Assembly (NCBI GenBank): GCA_902634515.1
Contig: CACPKH010000007.1
Location: forward strand, 1 to 55,558
Origin: an uncultured Prochlorococcus sp.
Lineage (GTDB): Bacteria > Cyanobacteriota > Cyanobacteriia > PCC-6307 > Cyanobiaceae
Direction: 5' to 3'
Length of the DNA stretch: 55,558 nt
Position numbers and translations under genes: made by a program. Positions 19,348 through 28,583 of this stretch are shown here, piece after piece. How positions within the stretch are numbered: the stretch's first letter is position 1; the number at the start of each line of letters is the position of its first letter. A model generated the notes under the pieces. That model had not been told where the DNA came from. It did not search any database and saw only the letters and a list, made by a program, of their open reading frames with translations.

Positions 19348-19756
19348 CGAGAAATTCCGCGAGGGATGGTTTCCAGGTGGTGTGTCACCAAGTTTTTAAA
19401 GTACTTAGATGAATATAAATCCATCTGTACTTAAAAACAGGATCCCTAATTAAGGGACCTAGTTTAGAAAGCATAGATCCGCGAGCCAGTTACTACGCCT
19501 GCAAGTAACAAATGTTCTATCCCCAGATCTGTTTTTGTTTAAATTCACTCTTAAAAATACTTATAAGACCCTTAAAAAAGAACTTTTTACGAGATTGTAG
19601 ATTTGCTCTGATCTATTGTTATGACTAGTATCGATAAGATATGACTTCGAACAAGTCTTTATAAAATATTGATTTCTGTAAAATCTTCTGAAAAACCCAC
19701 CAAACTCTAAATCTGTTAAGCGAATAGCACTAGGTCTGTCTTTTTCGTCTTATGAA
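19348..19756. other. divergent promoter/leader region between psaA and the cobalamin fusion gene
   Basis: This 409-base gap holds no convincing gene. On the psaA side it has a long hairpin (19392-19438) and a near-palindrome TCCCTAATTAAGGGA (19443-19457). A minus-strand TATGCT at about 19470-19475 could be a -10 element, which would give a leader of roughly 110 bases; this is a guess. On the other side, GACTT/AAGTC arms with a 5-base loop lie at 19643-19657. The bases just before 19757 continue the cobalamin frame without a standard start. I see no B12 riboswitch. Confidence 0.5.
19392..19438 (-). promoter_or_regulatory. long hairpin in the psaA 5' leader
   Basis: On the minus strand GTTTTTAAGTACAGATG pairs with CATCTAAGTACTTTAAAAAC around a 10-base loop. 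About 16 base pairs form, with small bulges (one A and two bases). The hairpin starts about 45 bases before the psaA ATG. No U-run follows it on the minus strand, so it does not look like a terminator. It is more likely an mRNA-stability or translation-control element. Confidence 0.6.
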
Positions 19757-19759
19757 TTG

Positions 19760-21520
19760 ATGAAAAGACTTCTTAATAGAGGTCATATTGATTTGTTGGC
19801 ATTGCCTCCTGGGGCAAGTTCTCAGATTGATTACCCTAAAAAGAATTTATTGATACAACCTTGTGTTGAGGTTATTGAGCAATACTGGGGAAAAGGCTCA
19901 GTCTTTATTTTTATTGGAGCTATAGGAGCTGTAGTAAGACTCATTTCACCTTATATAAATAGTAAAGAGAAAGATCCTGCAGTATTAGTGATGGATTGTA
20001 AAGGTAAGAATATTGTCCCTATTTTAGGAGGCCATTTTGCTGGAGCTGAAGAATTAGCTTTCAATCTTTCTGAAGATCTAGGTGGAAATCCTGTTCTGAC
20101 TGGATTCTCATCTGTTCATGAAATGCTTGCTTTAGATAGTTTTGGTCATGCTTGGGGGTGGAAACGAAATTCAGCAAAGGATCAGTGGAAACAGATAATG
20201 ATCGAACAGGCTAAAGGCCAAAAAATAAGCTTTTTGCAAAATGCTGGTTCAGGATTGTGGACAGAATCAAACAATGCCAAGCAATTAATCGATTTAAAAA
20301 AATCGATCAAGAAAAAAGAAAATCCATCCTTTTGTATTGGGTCAAAATCTTTTGAAAATTGTTCATGGCATCCTCCAGTCCTTTGGGTAGGTATTGGATG
20401 TGAAAGGAATACAACTATTAATCTTGTTTATCAAGCATTAAATGAAACCTTCGAGATTTCTCAACTGGCAAAGGAAGCTATTGCTGGTATAGCGACAATA
20501 GATTTAAAAAGAAACGAGCCTGCTTTGATTGAGCTAATTCAGAAAGAATCAATTCCAATAAAATTTTTTACTAGTGATGATCTTGCAAAAATTAAGGTTC
20601 CTAATCCCTCTATTGAGGTCAAGAAGGCTGTAGGAACATCTTCAGTTTCAGAAGCCGCAGCGCTCTTGTCAGCGGGGGAAGGGGCGACCTTAAAAGTAGA
20701 AAAAAGAACTTTTCATTCCACACAAAATGACTATGGTGCTGTAACCATTTCAATAGCTCAATCTGTAAGATCTTTTGCACCTAATCGCGGGGAGCTTCAT
20801 TTAGTAGGAAGTGGCCCTGGTGATTTAAGTTTGTTAACTCAAGATGCCCGCTTTGCACTTTCAAAAAGTGCAGTATGGATTGGTTATGAGAGATATTTAG
20901 ATCTCTTGGAACCATTAAGAAGGAATGATCAAGTTCGAGTGAATGGATTATTGACTCATGAAAGAGATAGATGTCAAGAAGCACTGCAATTAGCACAGGA
21001 AGGCATAAAAGTTGCCTTGGTATCTTCTGGAGATATTGGAATTTATGGAATGGCTGGATTGGCCTTGGAATTTTGGTTGAAACTTTTACCTAATGAACGT
21101 CCTTCTTTTAATGTGCATCCCGGTATTAGTGCGTTTCAATTTGCTGCTGCCAAAACAGGAGCCCCATTAATGCATGATTTTTGTGCAATTAGTCTGAGCG
21201 ATTGTCTTACTCCTTGGGAAAAAATTGAAGCTCGAATTAGTGCTGCAGCTTCAGCTGATTTTGTAATAGCTTTATATAACCCCAAATCAAAGGACCGTTA
21301 CTGGCAATTGAAAAGAGCTTTGCAACTTTTGCTTGACCATCGCTCCCCGACAACACCAGTTATTTTAGCGAGACAAATTGGGAGAGAAGAAGAAAATATT
21401 AGTTTTCATAAGCTTGAGTCTTTCCCAGAAGATCAAGTTGACATGCTTAGCCTTGTATTGATTGGAAATAGTATGAGTTTTGTTCAAGATGATCTATGTC
21501 TTACCCCTCGAGGTTATTAA
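19760..21520 (+). CDS. cobJ: bifunctional CbiG / precorrin-3B C17-methyltransferase (CobJ) fusion
   Basis: Cobalamin corrin-ring contraction. The N-terminal part is CbiG-like (cobalt-precorrin-5A hydrolase): GAIGAVVRLISPYINSKEKDP near residue 55, GGHFAGAEELAFNL, and the CbiG C-terminal domain from WVGIGCERNTT to about residue 310. From about residue 345 (ELHLVGSGPGDLSLLT) begins the SAM-dependent CobJ methyltransferase, with SSGDIGIYGMAGLA and HPGISAFQFAAAKTGAPLMH. The ATG at 19760 gives 586 residues; TTG at 19757 is equally possible. The upstream in-frame bases encode KRIALGLSFSSYEL, which looks like the missing first strand. lipA follows after 52 bases. Confidence 0.93.
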   Translation: MKRLLNRGHIDLLALPPGASSQIDYPKKNLLIQPCVEVIEQYWGKGSVFIFIGAIGAVVRLISPYINSKEKDPAVLVMDCKGKNIVPILGGHFAGAEELAFNLSEDLGGNPVLTGFSSVHEMLALDSFGHAWGWKRNSAKDQWKQIMIEQAKGQKISFLQNAGSGLWTESNNAKQLIDLKKSIKKKENPSFCIGSKSFENCSWHPPVLWVGIGCERNTTINLVYQALNETFEISQLAKEAIAGIATIDLKRNEPALIELIQKESIPIKFFTSDDLAKIKVPNPSIEVKKAVGTSSVSEAAALLSAGEGATLKVEKRTFHSTQNDYGAVTISIAQSVRSFAPNRGELHLVGSGPGDLSLLTQDARFALSKSAVWIGYERYLDLLEPLRRNDQVRVNGLLTHERDRCQEALQLAQEGIKVALVSSGDIGIYGMAGLALEFWLKLLPNERPSFNVHPGISAFQFAAAKTGAPLMHDFCAISLSDCLTPWEKIEARISAAASADFVIALYNPKSKDRYWQLKRALQLLLDHRSPTTPVILARQIGREEENISFHKLESFPEDQVDMLSLVLIGNSMSFVQDDLCLTPRGY

Positions 21521-21572
21521 TCTTTAATGAAGAAAGTTGCAAGTTTCCTTTTAAACTAATTTTGTTGATCAA

Positions 21573-22448
21573 ATGAGTTTGTTGAAACCTGATTGGTTGA
21601 GAGTTAAAGCACCACAGCATCAAAGAATAGGCGCTGTAGCAAATTTGTTGGTGGACTTAAAACTAAATACAGTATGCCAAGAGGCTAGTTGCCCAAATAT
21701 TGGGGAGTGTTTTGCAGGAGGGACAGCAACATTTCTAATCATGGGTCCAGCTTGTACTCGTGCTTGCCCTTATTGCGACATTGCTTTTGATAAGAGTCAA
21801 AGAAGTTTAGATTCTTCGGAACCTGACCGTCTAGGCGAAGCAGTTGCTCGGATGGCTCTTCACCATGTCGTTATAACTTCAGTAAATAGAGATGATTTGG
21901 AAGATGGTGGAGCCAGTCAATTTTTGGCTTGCATTAAAGCTGTTAGGGCATCATCTCCAAGTACAACTATTGAACTCTTGATTCCTGATTTCTGCGGCAA
22001 TTGGGAGGCATTAAAAGTTGTTTTAGATGCTGCTCCCAATGTTCTTAATCATAATATTGAGACTGTACCAAGACTTTATAAGCAAGTTAGACCTCAAGGA
22101 AAATATCAACGATCATTAGAACTTCTAAAAAGAGTTAGAGATGGTTGGCCGAGTGTTTACACAAAATCAGGGTTAATGGTAGGTCTAGGCGAAAACGACG
22201 ACGAAGTGAAGGAGGTCCTTATTGATTTACGTCGCAATCAAGTAGATATTGTGACAATTGGTCAATATCTTTCTCCAGGTTCAAAACATCTGCCGGTTCA
22301 ACGCTTTGTTTCGCCTGCTCAATTCGAACGGTATCGATACGAGGGAGAGAATCAACTCGGCTTTCTACAAGTAGTGAGTTCTCCTTTGACACGAAGTAGT
22401 TATCATGCAGGAGAAGTTCAAAAACTTATGAAGACTTATCCTCGTTGA
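21573..22448 (+). CDS. lipA: lipoyl synthase
   Basis: Radical SAM enzyme that inserts two sulphurs into octanoyl groups on lipoyl domains. It has 291 residues. The auxiliary cluster cysteines are C35, C40 and C46 ([12 protein letters not shown]) and the radical SAM cluster is C61, C65 and C68 (CTRACPYC). [22 protein letters not shown] and [10 protein letters not shown] are further LipA motifs, and the C-terminal RSSYHAGE serine motif is present. Its last 13 bases overlap the end of the opposite YciI-like gene. Confidence 0.98.
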   Translation: MSLLKPDWLRVKAPQHQRIGAVANLLVDLKLNTVCQEASCPNIGECFAGGTATFLIMGPACTRACPYCDIAFDKSQRSLDSSEPDRLGEAVARMALHHVVITSVNRDDLEDGGASQFLACIKAVRASSPSTTIELLIPDFCGNWEALKVVLDAAPNVLNHNIETVPRLYKQVRPQGKYQRSLELLKRVRDGWPSVYTKSGLMVGLGENDDEVKEVLIDLRRNQVDIVTIGQYLSPGSKHLPVQRFVSPAQFERYRYEGENQLGFLQVVSSPLTRSSYHAGEVQKLMKTYPR

Positions 22449-22759
22449 TTACAATTTAAAAGTTTTCCAGCTACCGGTATCCATTCATGGAGCTCCCAAT
22501 CAACCAAATTATTTGTGATCATTGGATCTTGACTTATAAGAGATTGAGCTTCGTCAAAAGAACTTGCTTCAATGATTAATAACCCTCCTCCCCCAGGTTC
22601 ATTTTTTTTGCTTATTAGATAACCAGAAGATAATTTTTCCCCAGCCATACTAAGCTTTTTAACCCAACTTCTGTGCTTTTCTAAATATTCTTTCCTAACT
22701 TTTGGAACTAATTTCAGCGTCTTATCTGTAAAACGCTCAGTTTTTATATATAAAGGCAT
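22436..22759 (-). CDS. YciI-like (YCII domain) protein
   Basis: A 107-residue single-domain protein of the YCII/dimeric alpha-beta barrel group, whose biochemical role is mostly unknown. [20 protein letters not shown] and SSGYLISK, then [20 protein letters not shown] and [16 protein letters not shown], follow the YCII pattern, with a conserved histidine (residue about 31) and aspartate (DP). It begins 2 bases after the glutamate synthase stop on the same strand, so it probably shares its transcript. Its 3' end overlaps lipA by 13 bases. Confidence 0.85.
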   Translation of the reverse strand: MPLYIKTERFTDKTLKLVPKVRKEYLEKHRSWVKKLSMAGEKLSSGYLISKKNEPGGGGLLIIEASSFDEAQSLISQDPMITNNLVDWELHEWIPVAGKLLNCNQRG

Positions 22760-22761
22760 GC

Positions 22762-25700
22762 CTATTGAATTGCTTTTTCAAGCCTTTCTAATCCAACTTT
22801 GCTCTTTTCGCTTGGAGGTACAAGAACTTTAAATAGTGCTTTTGATTCATTCCAGTTTTGAAGAAGTCTTTTTGCTTTCAAACTTTTAGTGTTAAGAAGA
22901 TGCTCTTCTAGTAGAGGCTTTAAAAGATCTTCTTGCTCTTTTGTGGTGAGTTGACACACTTCAACAATCTCTTTGTTTACTAGACTTTCTACTTTTTTAT
23001 CTTCATCTAAAAAGAATGCAATTCCCCCAGTCATTCCTGCACCAATATTTCGTCCAGTAGATCCAATTACGACAACTACTCCCCCAGTCATATATTCACA
23101 ACAGTGATCTCCTGCACCTTCTACCACTGTCTCCACACCACTATTTCTTACTGCAAAACGCTCGCCAGCCCTGCCAAGAGCAAATAGTTTTCCACCAGTA
23201 CCTCCATACAGACATGTATTTCCAAGAATTACTTGATTCGTCGCATTCTCTTCATTGCTTAATGGAATGATTGTTAACTGACCACCATTGATTCCTTTCC
23301 CCACGTAGTCATTGGCTTCTCCAACAAGAACTATGTTCATTCCCTGTAAAATGAAGGCTCCAAAACTCTGTCCTGCAGCGCCTTCAAAAATTAAATTTAA
23401 ATTTCCTTGAAACCCTTTATTACCATGTATTTGAGCAATTTCACCAGCGATACGGGCGCATACACTCCTATCTGTATTAACAATAGAAGTTTTTAAGGTT
23501 GTATGGCCATGATTAATGATTGCTTTTCTTAGAAATTCATTTTTTAAAAGCTTATCTTCAAGAATAGGACCGTTATTATGAGCTTCCTTTGGATGGTTAA
23601 GCCAGGACCGATCACTGCCTTCTTTTATTGGTTGGAGAAGAGAAGATAAATCAATTTCCTTAGTTTTCTCGAGACTAACATCTCTCATTTCTAGTAATTC
23701 AGTTTTCCCAATTAGTTCATTTAAACTGCTTATACCAAGGACACTAAGTATCTGCCTGACTTCTTCAGCGACAAAGAAAAAGAAATTTACTACGTGTTCA
23801 GGCAAGCCAGGAAACCGTTTCCTTAAAGCTTCTTGTTGAGTGGCTACACCGACTGGACATTTATTGGTATGACAAATACGAGCCATAATGCAGCCTTCGG
23901 CAATCATTGCAATTGATCCAAAACCATATTCTTCAGCACCTAGTAGAGCCGCAATTACAACATCCCATCCAGTCTTTAAGCCACCATCCGCTCTGAGAAG
24001 TACTCTTTCTCGTAATCCATTTTTAAGTAGAGATCTATGAACTTCAGTTAATCCAAGTTCCCAAGGTAAACCAGCATGCTTTATTGAACTTAAAGGGGAA
24101 GCTCCAGTTCCGCCGTCATGGCCTGAGATTTGGATCACATCAGCATTTGCTTTAGCTACACCTGCGGCAATTGTTCCTATGCCTATTTCTGCAACTAACT
24201 TTACGCTTACCTTGGCTTCGGGATGTACTTGGTGGAGATCATGAATCAGTTGGGCCAAATCCTCAATAGAATAAATATCATGATGAGGAGGTGGAGAGAT
24301 TAATGCGACACCAGGTTTGCTATTTCTAAGTCTGGCAATATATGAATCTACTTTTGGCCCAGGTAATTGACCACCTTCTCCAGGTTTTGCCCCTTGAGCA
24401 ATTTTAATTTCAAGCTGTTTACCACTTCTTAAATATTCAGGAGTAACTCCAAAGCGTCCAGAAGCGATTTGTTTAATTGCTGAACATGCAGTGTCACCAT
24501 TTTCTAGACCATGAATATTTGGCAAAGTAGATGAACAATGCTTATTGTCAACGTCATTAAGAACTTTGAATCTTTGAGGGTCTTCACCTCCTTCGCCACT
24601 ATTGCTCTTTCCTCCGATTCTATTCATTGCTATTGCTAAGACCTCATGCGCTTCTCTTGAAAGTGCGCCTAGGCTCATTCCGCCAGTACAAAATCTTTTA
24701 CAGATACTTTCAGCACTTTCTACTTCATCTAATGAGAGAGGTTTTGGTGCTTTGCGGAATGTTAGTAAGTCACGTAATGCTGTTACTGGTCTTGCTTCAA
24801 TAAGATTTTTGTATGTTGTGAAGTGATCATATTGTGGACCTGTTCTTACAGCAGCATGCAATGCCTTAGACATTTCAGGATTGTTTAAGTGGAACTCTCC
24901 TCCACTGCGATATTGAACAAAACCTAAGAACTCAAGCCTTTTTCGATTTAATTCAGGATAAGCTTTTGCATGAAAAGATATAGTTTCGTTGGCTAATTCT
25001 TTCAGAGTTAGTCCTGCAATGCGACTAGTCGTGCCGGCAAAAGCAACGTCAATAATATCAGCACCTATACCTACAGCTTCAAAGATTTGTGCTCCATGGT
25101 AACTAGCTAAAAGAGATATTCCAATTTTGGACAGAATCTTTCGTAATCCGTTTTCTAAAGCAACTTGTACGTTTGTTTGGGCAATCTGAATACTTAAGCC
25201 TGGGAGTTTATTGTTTTGAATAGATTTTTGAGTTTTAGGATGTTCCCACCAATGTCTTGTTGTTTCCCAAGTTAACCATGGGCATACAGCACTTGCTCCG
25301 TACCCAATTAGGCATGCGACATGATGAGTACTCCAGCATTGAGCCGTATCGATAACTATTGAAGCATCTAATCGAATGTTTTTGCTGAGCAAATGATGGT
25401 GCACTGCTCCAATAGCTAATAAAGGAGGTATATATGTTTGTTTTGGATTTATTCCTCGGTCTGAAAGTATTAGTATTCTAGTTCCACTGCGCACTAAGTT
25501 CTCAGCTTCCTTGCATAGCTTTTCAAGCCCATTGTTAAAAGCAATGAGCCCATCTTCGATAGTGATTAATGTTGAAAGTGTTGATACAGATAATGTTTGC
25601 TTTTTTAGCTCATCTAGCTCTGCTTCATTGAGAATAGGTGTATTTAAATGGACGACTGAAAACCCATCTGACTTTGGCTTAAGTGGTGAACCTCTTTTCC

Positions 25701-27348
25701 CTAAATGCATTTCTAGACTCATTACAAGTTTCTCTCTTAATGGGTCAATTGGAGGATTAGTGACCTGTGCAAACCTTTGCTTGAAGTAGTCATATAAGAG
25801 ATGTGGTTTATTTGAAAGTATTGCTAAAGGAATATCGTCTCCCATGCAATAAGTCGGTTCCTTCCCTTCGCTGGCCATTCCTTCAATGATGAGCTCATAA
25901 TCTTCCGATGAGAAGCCGAATGCAGTTTGCTTTTGAAGTAGATCTAAGCTTGCCAAATGGCTTTTTTCTCGCCAGGGTTGATTTTTTAAACTCAAGCGGC
26001 TTTTTGTGAGCCATTGTTGATATGGATGTCTATGAGCAACTTCCTTCTTGACATCCCAATTCCTTAAGAGCCTTTGATTTTGCAAATCAACAGCCAACAT
26101 TTGACCAGGGCCAAGCCTTCCTTTCTCAACGATTTTCTTGTCGTTTAGATCGACTACACCTGTTTCTGATCCCATGATTACAAAATTGTCTTCAGTTACG
26201 CAGTAACGTGCTGGCCGAAGACCATTCCTATCTAAAGTTGCTCCTACAAAGGATCCATCAGCGAATACAAGTAAGGCTGGTCCATCCCATGGTTCTTGAG
26301 TACAAGCTGAATATTCATAGAAAGAATTAATTTCCACCTCATCTTCTAACTCTGGCTGATTCCTAAATGCTTCTGGTACAAGAGTTAGAAGGCTGTCCGT
26401 TATGGGCCTGCCACTTCTGACTATTAGTTCAAGTGTTGCATCTAGATTTGCTGAATCACTAAATGATGAATTGACAACTGGTTTTAATTCTTCGCTTGCT
26501 GTGTCCCAAACTTCTTCTAAATTACTTTCCGTTGCTTTGGCCCAATTTAAATTGCCAAGCAGTGTATTGATTTCTCCATTGTGACCAAGAAGACGCATTG
26601 GTTGAGCTAGAGGCCATCTAGGGAGGGTGTTTGTACTGAACCTTCTGTGGTACACAGCAAAAGAGATTGAAAAACGTTCATCTTGTAAATCCTGATAAAA
26701 ATCTGATAAAACTTCAGACCTAACCATTCCTTTGTAAACGATTGTTCGCGTACTCAGAGAAGCTATATAAACTGTTTTGCTTTTATCCTTAAGGGCTTCT
26801 TTGCATTTTCTTTGTATCCGCCTTCTCAGTCGAAATAGTATTTTTTCAAGATCCTTTTCTTCAATTGATCCTTCTACAATCCATTGTTCAATAAAAGGCG
26901 CAGTTTTTTTTGCTAAAGGTCCAAGTTTTGAGGAATTTACAGGTACTACCCGCCAGCCTTTAGATATTAAGCCTAGAGAATTTGCTTCTTTTTCGGAAAT
27001 TTCTTTGACTGCATTTCGATCATTTTGATTTTTAGGCATAAAAAACATGCCTAATCCCATAGGGTTTTTATTTTTGATTGCTTCTGGCCAAACTGTTTTT
27101 AAAAAATTCCAAGGGATTTCACATAAAAGACCTGCTCCATCGCCAGAATCGCTATCTCCTCCACAACCTCCTCTATGTTCCATGCATTTCAAGCCTTTAA
27201 GAGCTTGTTGCAGGACCCAGTTGCTTTGAATGCCATCAATTTGAGCTAAAAAGCCTACGCCACATGCATCTCTTTCGCCAGTGATGGCGTGTGGAGAACT
27301 GCTATCGCAGTAGGGCCAATTAGGACTTCTTGGTTTGTGAGACATCAA
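22762..27348 (-). CDS. gltB: ferredoxin-dependent glutamate synthase, large subunit
   Basis: Makes two glutamates from glutamine and 2-oxoglutarate using reduced ferredoxin; it is the main ammonium-assimilation enzyme with glutamine synthetase. It has 1528 residues. A short propeptide precedes the nucleophile C29 (GERDACGVGF) of the class II glutaminase domain. The FMN-binding synthase domain has GGKSNSGEGGEDP and ISGHDGGTGASPLSSIKHAG, the 3Fe-4S cluster is in CIMARICHTNKCPVGVATQ, and a C-terminal beta-helix domain (GGTGGKLFALGRAGERFAVRN) closes it. No NADPH small subunit lies nearby, which fits the ferredoxin type. The gene is divergent from rpsL across 265 bases; I see no GTA-N8-TAC NtcA site there. 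Confidence 0.97.
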   Translation of the reverse strand: MMSHKPRSPNWPYCDSSSPHAITGERDACGVGFLAQIDGIQSNWVLQQALKGLKCMEHRGGCGGDSDSGDGAGLLCEIPWNFLKTVWPEAIKNKNPMGLGMFFMPKNQNDRNAVKEISEKEANSLGLISKGWRVVPVNSSKLGPLAKKTAPFIEQWIVEGSIEEKDLEKILFRLRRRIQRKCKEALKDKSKTVYIASLSTRTIVYKGMVRSEVLSDFYQDLQDERFSISFAVYHRRFSTNTLPRWPLAQPMRLLGHNGEINTLLGNLNWAKATESNLEEVWDTASEELKPVVNSSFSDSANLDATLELIVRSGRPITDSLLTLVPEAFRNQPELEDEVEINSFYEYSACTQEPWDGPALLVFADGSFVGATLDRNGLRPARYCVTEDNFVIMGSETGVVDLNDKKIVEKGRLGPGQMLAVDLQNQRLLRNWDVKKEVAHRHPYQQWLTKSRLSLKNQPWREKSHLASLDLLQKQTAFGFSSEDYELIIEGMASEGKEPTYCMGDDIPLAILSNKPHLLYDYFKQRFAQVTNPPIDPLREKLVMSLEMHLGKRGSPLKPKSDGFSVVHLNTPILNEAELDELKKQTLSVSTLSTLITIEDGLIAFNNGLEKLCKEAENLVRSGTRILILSDRGINPKQTYIPPLLAIGAVHHHLLSKNIRLDASIVIDTAQCWSTHHVACLIGYGASAVCPWLTWETTRHWWEHPKTQKSIQNNKLPGLSIQIAQTNVQVALENGLRKILSKIGISLLASYHGAQIFEAVGIGADIIDVAFAGTTSRIAGLTLKELANETISFHAKAYPELNRKRLEFLGFVQYRSGGEFHLNNPEMSKALHAAVRTGPQYDHFTTYKNLIEARPVTALRDLLTFRKAPKPLSLDEVESAESICKRFCTGGMSLGALSREAHEVLAIAMNRIGGKSNSGEGGEDPQRFKVLNDVDNKHCSSTLPNIHGLENGDTACSAIKQIASGRFGVTPEYLRSGKQLEIKIAQGAKPGEGGQLPGPKVDSYIARLRNSKPGVALISPPPHHDIYSIEDLAQLIHDLHQVHPEAKVSVKLVAEIGIGTIAAGVAKANADVIQISGHDGGTGASPLSSIKHAGLPWELGLTEVHRSLLKNGLRERVLLRADGGLKTGWDVVIAALLGAEEYGFGSIAMIAEGCIMARICHTNKCPVGVATQQEALRKRFPGLPEHVVNFFFFVAEEVRQILSVLGISSLNELIGKTELLEMRDVSLEKTKEIDLSSLLQPIKEGSDRSWLNHPKEAHNNGPILEDKLLKNEFLRKAIINHGHTTLKTSIVNTDRSVCARIAGEIAQIHGNKGFQGNLNLIFEGAAGQSFGAFILQGMNIVLVGEANDYVGKGINGGQLTIIPLSNEENATNQVILGNTCLYGGTGGKLFALGRAGERFAVRNSGVETVVEGAGDHCCEYMTGGVVVVIGSTGRNIGAGMTGGIAFFLDEDKKVESLVNKEIVEVCQLTTKEQEDLLKPLLEEHLLNTKSLKAKRLLQNWNESKALFKVLVPPSEKSKVGLERLEKAIQ

Positions 27349-27582
27349 TTTAGGCGCACTGTTTAGATTCTTCGTAGTTAATCGAAAGGCAGTTTGATTC
27401 GTATCAAATGATTCTAGAAATGCTTCATTTAATGATTTAAAACGTCAATGAGGCAAGAAATCAATTTTTTGCAGCTTATTTATGTAATAGCTTTTTATAC
27501 AAATACGTGCTTTTGATCAATTTAAATTAGAAAAATTTTTATTTAGGGATGTTGACCAAGTAGGATGAGAGATTGTGTATTC

Positions 27583-27599
27583 AGGTCAAAAACTGACCT
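27583..27599. promoter_or_regulatory. inverted repeat ahead of rpsL
   Basis: AGGTCA (27583-27588) and TGACCT (27594-27599) are perfect 6-base arms around AAAAC, ending 14 bases before the rpsL ATG. It could be an RNA hairpin in the str-operon leader, near the ribosome-binding region, or a protein operator. There is no T-run, so it is not a terminator. Confidence 0.45.
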
Positions 27600-27613
27600 C
27601 ATGACTATCGTCG

Positions 27614-27988
27614 ATGCCAACCATCCAACAGCTTATTAGAACTGAGCGACAGCGCCTTACGCGCAAAACTAAGTCGCCTGCATTACGTTCTTGTCCAGAA
27701 AGGAGAGGAGTATGTACTCGTGTGTACACTTCAACGCCTAAGAAACCTAATTCTGCATTAAGAAAAGTTGCACGTGTGCGTTTGACATCTGGATTTGAGG
27801 TTACTGCTTATATTCCTGGCATTGGCCACAATCTTCAGGAACATTCAGTTGTTTTGCTAAGAGGTGGAAGAGTGAAAGATCTCCCTGGAGTTCGTTATCA
27901 CATAATCCGAGGCACTTTAGATACTGCTGGAGTTAAAGATCGTCGTCAATCACGTTCTAAGTATGGGGCTAAATCATCTAAATCTTAA
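27614..27988 (+). CDS. rpsL: 30S ribosomal protein S12
   Basis: S12 of the decoding centre, 124 residues. [20 protein letters not shown] starts the protein. The conserved [17 protein letters not shown] and [28 protein letters not shown] blocks carry the loops where streptomycin-resistance changes arise in other bacteria; the residues here are the sensitive-type lysines. It heads the str cluster. Confidence 0.98.
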   Translation: MPTIQQLIRTERQRLTRKTKSPALRSCPERRGVCTRVYTSTPKKPNSALRKVARVRLTSGFEVTAYIPGIGHNLQEHSVVLLRGGRVKDLPGVRYHIIRGTLDTAGVKDRRQSRSKYGAKSSKS

Positions 27989-28019
27989 TTTAATCAAATT
28001 TTTTTATTAACTTAATGCT

Positions 28020-28490
28020 ATGTCTAGACGTAATGCAGCTGAAAAAAGGCCGGTTTTACCTGATCCACAATTTAATAATCGTTTGGCATCAATGATGGTT
28101 GCCAGATTAATGAAGCATGGTAAAAAATCTACTGCGCAAAGAATTTTGTCCCAAGCTTTTGGTCTTATTAATGAGCGCACTGGAAATGATCCAATAGAAC
28201 TGTTTGAAACAGCTGTTAAAAATGCCACTCCTCTGGTTGAGGTAAGAGCAAGACGAGTTGGGGGCGCTACCTATCAAGTTCCTATGGAAGTGCGTCAGGA
28301 AAGGGGAACAGCAATGGCATTGAGATGGCTTGTCAGTTTTTCAAGATCAAGAAATGGAAGAAGTATGGCTCATAAACTTGCTGGTGAACTTATGGATGCA
28401 GCTAATGAGGCAGGGAATGCAGTAAGGAAAAGGGAAGAGACGCATAAAATGGCAGAAGCAAACAAAGCATTTGCTCATTATCGATATTGA
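28020..28490 (+). CDS. rpsG: 30S ribosomal protein S7
   Basis: S7, primary binder of the 3' domain of 16S rRNA, 156 residues. [39 protein letters not shown], and the [21 protein letters not shown] block are diagnostic. It follows rpsL by 31 bases and is 93 bases before fusA. Confidence 0.98.
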   Translation: MSRRNAAEKRPVLPDPQFNNRLASMMVARLMKHGKKSTAQRILSQAFGLINERTGNDPIELFETAVKNATPLVEVRARRVGGATYQVPMEVRQERGTAMALRWLVSFSRSRNGRSMAHKLAGELMDAANEAGNAVRKREETHKMAEANKAFAHYRY

Positions 28491-28583
28491 ATTTTTGGTT
28501 TTAGTGTTTAGAAACTTTCTTTTTTTGCATGCTGACCTGTAGAGTCACATCCGCATTTTCTCAATCCACCCTGGAGAGTTATC

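Noticed and set aside
19348-19756. B12 riboswitch ahead of the cobalamin fusion gene
   Set aside because: No B12-box-like conserved core or large multistem fold is apparent; only a 5-bp hairpin lies near the gene.
27349-27613. NtcA-type nitrogen control site (GTA-N8-TAC) ahead of the glutamate synthase gene
   Set aside because: I looked for the motif in the 265-base gap. The nearest candidate (GTAATAG...TATAC) has an 11-base spacer, so I do not call it.
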